Assembly (NCBI GenBank): GCA_028641055.1
Contig: CM054062.1
Span: 183,333,958 to 183,397,957 of the forward strand
Direction of reading: 5' to 3'
Length of the DNA: 64,000 nt
Source of the DNA: Alopecurus myosuroides
Lineage: Eukaryota > Streptophyta > Magnoliopsida > Poales > Poaceae
This document shows positions 55,795-64,000 of this stretch, one piece after another. The notes beneath the pieces are model-generated. The model ran no database searches. It was given only the letters and a program-made list of their open reading frames with translations, and had not been told where the DNA came from. Every line of letters starts with the position of its first letter. Positions within the stretch are counted from its first letter, which is position 1. The translations under genes were made by a program, and so were the position numbers.

Positions 55795-58700
55795 ACAATG
55801 CTAGCTACATGGACATTCAGTTGTCCATATCCGAGGACGCGGCTATTCAGAATAGTTTGACTCTGCATATGTGTACAAAATCCACCAGATTCAGTACATC
55901 CGCCGTGAACAACCCAAACTGTAACAACAGTATGTAAACATCAGATAAACGATCCTAACCATCCACTATGTTCAAGCTAGAATATGCCTATCTCTTCAGT
56001 TGGGCCTGATTCCCCCATCATCCTGTCCACCAGCGCCACGACAGAGGACCCAACTGTTACAACCAGAGGAGAAATTAATCTCACACTTTTTATGTCCCGT
56101 ATTCCCCTTCTAGCGACAGTCGGTTCGAGGGAACGACGACCCTTATAGCAAATTGAGATAAAACACACACTAACAAAAACAAAATTCAAGTAAAGCCCCA
56201 TGACCATGTTGAGGTAGGGTGGCAGTACGGTAAAGGTTGTCCGGTGAAGACTAGGTTATGTGTCATTTTTTGTAAAAACACCTTTTTCCCAAAAATGACC
56301 ACTTCAACATTCCTCCGGTGGATAAGGCTCAGCCTTTCCTCCGGGTTTTCCATAAAGCCTTTGTTTTGCAAAAACATATTTTTAGGGTGTCCACTTAGGG
56401 ACGTATACTTTTGGATGGTAATAAATACCATATGGTGGCTATGGGCTTGGTAACACCAAGTATCAACTACTGGCATAGTACTATCTTATATTATGTTAAT
56501 AGTAGTAGTCACTCAAAAATAGTTTTTGGTAATCAAAGTTTTGTAAAAAAATTCAGAAGTAAAACATGCATGATAGATAATGATAAGTGTAGTAACAACA
56601 AGCATCAAGATGGCTTGCCTTAAATCTCTTAGTGTCCCTGGCCTTGAAGTAGCTTGAACTTGACGCACAACTCTACCACTCCTGCTTCTTCTTCTTCGTT
56701 TTCTAACGTCGTAAAATAATAAAAGACACACACTCAGAACCAAAAAGGCAAACAATAACAGAAAGCAATACATACAGCATGCAAACCTATATTAGCGCAA
56801 TCACTCAAAAAATTTCGAGAAAACTATCTAACAAACTCTCTCATGGTACAAAACTATCGTCAAACAAACATATGGTTGAGAAACCATATTCCACATATTA
56901 TATATCATGTATGGAATGGGTGTACCACTCTTGTACCAAAATACATAATAAGCTAAAAATATAGCTTGTGGTCACAAAGGTGAGGCTACCAAAATAATAA
57001 CAATCGATCAAAGCAATACCTATGGAAGTGGGTATTCACAACAACACAAGCAATCATTACCAAAATAGTTTACCACCAACTCAACGCATAGATAAAAATA
57101 TATTACTAAGCACAACAATAACATAAGCACAATGCTCATGCTAAGGTAAACACTCAGACAATTCCAAACAACAAGCAAACATACCACATATGAATAAGCT
57201 AGTTACTGACTAAGCTTGTGTCTACCCAAAAGCTAAGGAATCCATAAATCATGAAAATAACCAAACAAACCATGGCTCAACCAATGGTGACAAGTCATAA
57301 AATGCACTCTAAAACACAATACTCACAAGAGATAACAAAGCTAGAAAACATCATAATATCAGGAGCGCACTACTAGCATACTAGTAGGAAAAACTACTAC
57401 ACAAGCATGCTATAAGAATTAAAGTATTCTACAACCTATAGCCACTAGCAACTCAAGAAGTGATGGCATAATAACATAAGTGAAAACATCCTAAACATGC
57501 TAGAATAATCATGCTACCATAAGTAGAAAAACAACAATTCTAGAGCAACTCATCATATCTAGTGTGACACTAATACATTACTAGAGAAGCAAGCAACACT
57601 ACAAGGATGCAAATTACTAAACAAGCAATACATGAATATCAATACCTACTAACAGCACAAACACCTTATACATGCTAGTAAGCAAATATACTAAAATAAT
57701 TCTATGAAAACATCTATTTAGCAAGAACAAGCCAAGTCTAATAATACATGATTTTATAACAATCAAATAACAAGTAATAAGGTGACATGCTATACAACCA
57801 GTAGCTATGCACTCAACACAAGATCAACTAAACACTTTCAAAAGTCCAAACACTCAAGGAAATCTATCCACACATAATATATCAATACTAGAAAAAATAT
57901 TGCTATTTGCAAACAATACTCAAAAAAATCAAAACAACAATGAATCATCTCCTAACATGATATTCCCAAGGGAACACCATAAAAACAATTGCACTTCAAC
58001 TAACATACTAGTAGTCACAAAGCATTACTAATACCTCAACCAACAAGTAAAGCAATCCACTATTTTCCTTGGTGGAAAATATTAAACACACATATAGTAA
58101 TACATGCTATTTAACAAACAAGTGTATGGTAGGGGATTTGCATCCCACAACAAAAATGCAATGGGACTAGTGGGTTATGGGCCCACTAATACCAAGGAAT
58201 TAAGAGGTAACAAGGCCTCTGGTCACACTTGACAACAATAATCTATCAAAGCATTCATCACACAACTATCAAACTAGTGAAAACAACTTAGTGAAAGCAA
58301 GCAAACAAATGCTACACATGCATCTCTATAAAATAAAAGTGCAAGATAACAGGGATACTACCATCCTATTACCAGTACCAAAATGGTATTGGACTCATCA
58401 TAACTACATCAAAACTTAGGTTAAAAAAACCTACAAAGATTGGCTCACACAATATATTCAATAATAAAACTAGGAAATAACAAATGCTATTTTTATTTCT
58501 ATTTGACTTTTCCAACATGCACACACTTTCTAATGTAATTGTACTGCAAGAAAACAACCTAATAACAATTAGTAACACATCTATACATGATAGGAAACAA
58601 ATTTAAAACAATCAAACATTTATTCACAAACAAAAACATAAGTAACAAGGAAAACATAAAAGGTGTTGTTTCTACAAAAGCTCGCCAAAAATAATCTATA

Positions 58701-60961
58701 CCTCTAAAAATTAATACAAGCTAGGGTTAGATAGATCTAGTAACACACAAACTCATCCAACTGAATTCACCTCAAAAATCATTTTTAAACTCTTGCTAAA
58801 AATCAAAGAAAAGCCTACTGGTCCAATACCAAAATGGATGGCATTTCCATTTGTTAACTTGCCTTGATGTGAGGCCAAGTTCTATGGGTAAATCTACTCA
58901 CCAGCTACTCAATACATTTTGGTTTGCAAGTTTTGGATACAGATGGAAAGTTATGTTCAAAAAGGTTAAACAGACACTCTGTGGCATATTTATTATCATG
59001 ACAAAAATAAAATAGCAAACATGGATCTACCACTTGGATGTGGTCAAGAAAAAGTATATGTACTGCCACAAAAAATTGTAGATTTTATCTAGCACTTAAA
59101 CTATTTTTAACAAGCTCAAAGCAGTTAGCTATATTATGTTGGTTTTAAAAAAGGAAAAACAACACAGAGGGGCGGGCTCGTTTCTCCCAGGAGCGGCCCA
59201 ACTAACCACCGAAGCGGCCCAACGCGGGCGCGCGTGTGTGAGCGCGGGCGGGAAAAACGCGGGTTCAAGCAGGGCCGTTGATCTAAAGATCAATGGTTCG
59301 CGCATCTCTTCTACCTCTCCCTCCCATCTCTCTCATCCGCGCGACGGGAAGAGCAACGACGGCTCGGCGGCTCACCGTGGAGGCTCGAGGTGTGGTGGCG
59401 CGGGCTCGGGGAGGGTACTGGGGCTCGAGGGCATCAAGGGGCGCGGAGTTGGCGGTCGGTGGTGGCTCCTCGCCGTGGCGCGCGACAGCGCACCCGCAGC
59501 GGCGATCTCGGGGACGGCGACGCTCCTGCACGCACACACGCAAGGAGACAGGTTAGGGGCATGCCATGGGCCACGGAAAATCGTCTGTGGCTAGCGTGAG
59601 TGGTGAGAAGGCATGGCTGCAAGGAGAACCACATCGAGCTGCTACGGTGGACGGCGGCGATGTCTCGGCTCGTGGGGCTCGTAGAGGCCCTCGGGCTCGC
59701 TCTCTTCTACTCGAGGAGGGTGTGTGGGAGGGTGAGAGCACAATGTCGAAAGGGACACGGGTAAGGGGGCTTAAACACACGACACTGGGGTTATGGTCAT
59801 GGGGGTGCTCTCGGGTGGGTGCCCAGGAGCGGCATGGGGGCGCCCTGGTGGTGTCCTCGACAGAGCAAGGCATGCCATGATGCCAGGGGCAGGGAGAGGT
59901 AGGGGCAAGTCAACACTGGCTTTTGGGGTGGAGGAGAGGCAAGGTATGGCCACAGTAGCCATGCCACTATGGTTCCCATGCCATGCCACCTTAGCTTTGT
60001 CCTCCTCTCTTTCTCACTCGTTTTCTCCCTCGCCAAGTCTTCTAGAAGGCATGCAAAGAATCCTAGGTGGAGTCCAAAAAAGGGTCAACACCCAAGACAA
60101 GGCCCCACTTCCAAATTTTCTATAAAACACAAAGAAAACATTTGTCAAACTTTGTATCTACAACTGTTCCTGTAAAGTTCAGAAAATTCAGCTAACACTT
60201 GGAGAAATTTTCTAAGTGTTGGAAAACAGATGAAATGAGCAAAAAGTCCAGAATGTTTTCAGAGACCAAATGGATTCCAAATTTTGTTTTACAAGTTGGA
60301 GTTTGTTAAAAATGTTTTAAACATTTAGAAACATCTTTTGAACACAAATTTGGAATAGTGCAAGGCTATGAAAACATAGTGGGAAAAGAGGTACTTTCTG
60401 TTTTTGTCTGTTTTATAAAAATGCCTTTTTCTGTCTTATTTTTCTTCCACAAAAACAACAAGCAAAAGATTATTTTTCTTATTCCAAAATTCAAACCAAG
60501 CTTATAGATTTTTAGTCCATATATCAAGGAAAAAATAAAAGTCAAGAAAACACAAAATGGAATATTATAGCCTAGTGAAAACAAGTGTGGAAAACGGCTG
60601 CTTGGCTATATTTTCAGGGAGTAGTTCCTATAGAAAACTTAGAATAAAACTTCCATAAATCATTTTTGAAATTTTGTTTTCTTGGAACCAACAAAGCTAA
60701 AATTTTATTTTAAGATGCAATCAAGAATGATCCAAGTCTTGGAATAAAAATCACTCAAGTAACATCAGGGAAATTTATAAAGGTGTTTTCAGGAAAATTG
60801 GTATTGGTTTTAAAATGAAACAAAACTTACATTGCAGATGTGATTAAGATCATATACACATGTTGGTTCAAACAATCATGTTGTTAGAAAAGAAAATTTG
60901 TTGGCCCAGATTTTTGTCTCCTTGAACTACAGTACAAGGTTCCAAAAACTGGGGTGTGACA
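55795..60961 (-). repeat. Solo LTR X, first 5.2 kb
   Basis: Read on the minus strand it starts TGTCACACCCCAGTTTTTGG at 60961. A GC-rich block (60060-59160) has a TGCGTGCAG/GAGCG splice-like site near 59530. A long AT-rich block (59150-56630) follows, then GC-moderate sequence to 55795, where Tat C is inserted. The GGCAAG..TTG phrase near 56610, about 1.5 kb (spliced) before the LTR end, matches the layout of the 4.4-kb composite LTRs. With 47381-48080 it makes one LTR of about 5.9 kb. No gene is seen in these 5 kb. Confidence 0.55.
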
Positions 60962-62490
60962 GAGAGGGCCGCGGGTACCGGAACCCTAGAACTAGGGTTA
61001 GGGTGCGCACGGTCGCCTCCGCGACAGCAACCCAGATCGAAGTGGAGGAGGTGAGGGAGTCGACGGCGGCGCGTCGTTTGTGCCCAGGCGCAGCGACGGA
61101 GTCATCCGGAACCGGCCGGAAGAATTCAGCGACGGCGGCAGCGACTCAGTCGCCAGGGGAGTCGCGAGAGCCAGGAGAGAGAGCGAGAGGGTGCGTGTGC
61201 GGGTTCGAGTGGGACTCGGGCTCGGGTTCTCTCCCGAGCTGGTTGGACTCAACCCTGGTGGGCAGGCCCACCAGTCAGTCCTAAGGGGCTAAATGGTCTT
61301 TTCACCATTTTAGCAAAGAAATAAATGAAAATAAATTTTAATAATTAAAAATATAGAAATTAGAAAAAATTCATAATCAAATAAATAAAATATTAAATGC
61401 AACACTCAATCACTTTAATAATGTAAACTAATTAAATAATACTTGTTATGTTAATTTTATAATTTTTAAAAATAATAATGTTAACAAAAAAAATAGACAA
61501 TAGTAATATTATTCTTTGTTCTTTATTCATAAATCATAACATATATAATTTTTGATACTCAATTATGATTAAAATTTATTATTCTCTTATTTGTCAAAAA
61601 ATATTAACACAATTTAATTAAGTAAAAATAAAACAAAATAATAAAATAATTCTAAAATAATTAAATACCACAATAACTTGGATAATTAAATCAATTAGAA
61701 GGAAAATGCATGCATGGAATTATTATGCATAATAGCATCATTTGCTTCTTTAAACATTGTCCTTACCAGAAAATGATGATATTTTGTAGAACAAGGAAGT
61801 CAGTAGTTGCACCAAGCATCAGACTCCACTACCTATTCGTATCAAGGCAAGTTCATCACTTGCTCATGTCCTCTGAAATATTTCTTAAATACTATTTTCA
61901 AAACCCTATCGTAATACCATCTATGCTCAAAATAATGCATGAACCTATTTTAATAATAATATGACTAATTGAATGACTACCCGAGTGGTATTGTTCTGTT
62001 TGGTGGGTGGATGGAACCATGGTAAGTTGAATAGGTCAAAGGAAGGTTCTATATGAATAGGAAAGTATTACCTAGGAGTTAACAACAAATGCCGTCAGGA
62101 TTATTGCGTCGTAAATACCGTGTTAACCATGGGTCTTGTATGGGGCGAGTAAGTCAGTTGTGATCTTTTCTCGTTCCCATATCAACGGACTGCCAGAGAC
62201 GTACGATGTAGGTCTTGCGGGACTACATGCACATGGGTGGGAGCCCTTACGTCCCACACACTCTGGGGTCTATGAGTGTCTTCCAGGGGCGCCTAGATCT
62301 CTATCGTGAGGGGTAGAATCAGGGGTTCAACCTGCTGGCAGAAATGGGTGGGAATGCGTTGTGCGGACAAGCATGGTTTGGCTTGGATCAACAACCGGGA
62401 CCCACACCTAAGTGGGCGTGGATAGGATCACGCGCCTGGTTGTGCAACATGCTCTTGATCGCCTATGTGTAAAGTAATGCACCTCTGCAG
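60962..62490. mobile_element. Segment Y right: LTR-like sequence
   Basis: GC-rich at 60962-61290, very AT-rich at 61300-61700, then moderate composition to 62490, where Copia-3 begins. It should join 47380 across X if the near-match target duplication is real. The phrase CAAGGCAAGTTCATCACTTGCT near 61845 resembles the plus-strand GGCAAGTATACTCACTTGCT of the composite LTRs, suggesting plus orientation. The left part of Y looks minus-oriented, so the assignment is unsure. No coding sequence. Confidence 0.4.
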
Positions 62491-63819
62491 TGTTGAAACG
62501 CGTAGAGATAAACAAAACTTTTCCTACGCGATGCTTCCACGATCTAGCCGAGGTAGAAGGCCACGAGTATTACCACTAGACGCGCAGGTGCGAATTATCG
62601 ATGCAGCGCGTCGGGACAGTGCAGTCCCACGATCCGGTCCGGCCGATCCAATCCCTCGAACGTCGAAGTGCTGAACGTACAGCACCTCTGCCGGTATCCA
62701 CACGTACGAGGAGGAGCTCCGACGGCGGACTGCTAGGTCCGGTGCGGCGGCTGGAGTGAGTGGGGCTAGGGTTCCCAACGCATGGGAGAGTGGACTAACG
62801 TGCCCGCTGGGCAACCTGCGCCCCTCTTTATATAGCGTATGGTAATGGGGTTTACAACACTTGTGGCCCATTCCCTCTGTGAGTCCGACTCACAAAACCA
62901 GTCCATTTCCAGTTCGGGTCCAACCCGACCAATAATTGCTCCCGCTCTTAAGTGTGCGACCCTGCAGGCTCATGGCGACTTGGACACGATTGGAGTCCAA
63001 CTCCCAATCGATCAATCGGTAGCGGCTCCTAGCAGAACGTGCCGACTCCCAAGTACCATTGAGTCATGACGACATACCTTTCAATGTGATATTCATCTTA
63101 GTCCCTTTTGCCTCACGATATACCTTGTCAAGCTATATGTGATTTATCGCCATCCCTTGAATAGCTCAACTCTCTTCTCGATCTGTGACATGTGATTCAT
63201 CTGACTAACTCTTAGTCAACCGACACAGTTAACACTTAACTGAGTCGCGCATGGCCATGCTTCCTGAATCATATCACTCGAGAGGGCCCAGAGAATATCT
63301 CTCCATTCGGAGGGGCAAAATTCCATCTTGATTATCCACATCACGCAGCTTGCTTCTCATTCGACCCGAACTCTGCCTTTATAGTTGCCTTGTCACAGAA
63401 CAACGTTTGACAGAACCTAAGTCGGTGATCCACAACTCGGATTGTGCGACAACCTCAGGTCTAAGGATTACATTGATTGAGACATGCAAATGATGACTTG
63501 ATCGTTGCATCTCAATCTGGGTCAGTCCGACTTGCTAAACTCTTTAGCCAAGTCCGTGAACGTTGGAATGGCATCACCATGCCCATGACAAGTGGAACCG
63601 TGTCATCAGCCAACACTCACATTAGTCTAGGGTGTGTATCCAGCACAACCTAAATGACCAAGGACAATCTAGTATGAACAACATGAATATATAGTTCCAC
63701 AATCGAATCACATATTCAATGACATATATCAGATGTTCAAAACAAGGACAACTTAATAACTTTATGAATACAGTGGGAATTACATCATACATGATTGCCT
63801 CTAGGGCATATTCCCAACC
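62491..63819 (-). repeat. Copia-3 3' LTR, 1329 bp
   Basis: Plus-strand TGTTGAAACGCG...TATTCCCAACC. The outermost base is changed (the usual TG/CA end reads GG on the minus strand), which would impair integration of copies using this end. A core promoter TATATAAAG (minus) is at about 62827-62835. Confidence 0.88.
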
Positions 63820-63854
63820 GTCTCCCACTTGCACTAGAGCCAATCATCCTGGCA

Positions 63855-64000
63855 TCATATGCCTAGGCATCTAATGCCCATACCTCTCGTGTGCGCGTCA
63901 TGCTTAGGCTGTGGTAGCGCCTTTGTCAACAGATCTGCAATGTTTGCATCCGTGTGTACTTTGCATAACTTGATATCACCTTGTTCGACAAACTGGTGAA
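63855..64000 (-). pseudogene. Copia-3 RNase H C-terminal fragment, cut by window edge
   Basis: The minus-strand frame ends at 63855-63857 with the same LGI-type C-terminus region as Copia-1 and Copia-2, and includes the ADPLTKALPQPKH region. Too little is visible to judge whether the whole polyprotein is intact. Confidence 0.75.

Larger units (their letters stand above)
62491..64000 (-). mobile_element. Copia-3: Angela/BARE-like copia element, 3' end (continues off the right edge)
   Basis: 3' LTR on the left (62491-63819), then the AGTGGGAGAC tract (minus), then the end of the RNase H frame from the stop at 63855-63857 to the window edge. Same family as Copia-1 and Copia-2. Confidence 0.88.

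Noticed and set aside
59136..60125. GC-rich frames in LTR X that could be taken for a host gene exon cluster
   Set aside because: No conserved domain, frames overlap on both strands, and the block occupies the GC-rich position typical of the other long LTRs.

Overview
This window contains no recognisable host gene. It is a nest of LTR retrotransposons inserted into one another, of the kind that fills intergenic DNA in large-genome grasses (Triticeae/Pooideae-like; the species cannot be fixed from the sequence). Evidence for a grass is the mix of families: Tat/Retand-lineage Ty3/gypsy elements with two RNase H domains and an antisense gene, Angela/BARE-like Ty1/copia elements, Tekay/Del-like gypsy remnants, a SIRE/Maximus-like copia LTR, and very long (4-6 kb) noncoding LTRs.

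Left half, innermost to outermost. Tat B (minus, 1-4978) lies in the integrase gene of Tat A (plus, 4979-25451). Tat A is also split by a 14.2-kb composite of three 4.4-kb LTRs and two 0.5-kb internal segments (10394-24574, target duplication CGTTT). Tat A sits in an old Tekay-like element (25452-32328, with degraded RT and RNase H and a 3.26-kb 3' LTR). That element sits in the RNase H region of Copia-1 (32329-34157), which sits in the LTR of a SIRE-like copia element (34158-35062, continuing at 45061-45180). The left partners of these elements lie off the left edge.

Middle. Tat D (35063-45055) is complete from LTR to LTR. Its two 475-bp LTRs look identical and it has a GGAGT target duplication, so it is young. 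It keeps gag and protease, with a canonical-looking -1 frameshift heptamer in the gag/pol overlap, but has lost nearly all of RT, RNase H and integrase. It also carries a multi-exon gene on the opposite strand with its own TATA box.

Right half. The SIRE-like gag is interrupted at 45181 by a TG...-bounded segment (Y: 45181-47380 and 60962-62490). Y contains what looks like a 5.9-kb minus-strand solo LTR (X: 47381-48080 plus 55795-60961). X in turn contains a truncated Copia-2 (minus, 48081 to about 53231) and the 3' part of Tat C (plus, about 53232-55794). Copia-3 (minus) starts at 62491 and runs off the right edge.

How the parts work together. The Tat copies are reciprocal deletion derivatives of one family. 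Tat B has an uninterrupted PR-RT-RH-aRH-IN frame but almost no Gag; Tat D has Gag-PR but no polymerase. Tat D's identical LTRs suggest it was mobilised in trans. Three Tat copies (A, C, D) keep the same antisense gene: a conserved first 5' splice site, a conserved roughly 930-945-nt coding exon, and a TATA box next to the 3' LTR. That makes it the most gene-like unit in the window apart from the retroviral-type polyproteins.
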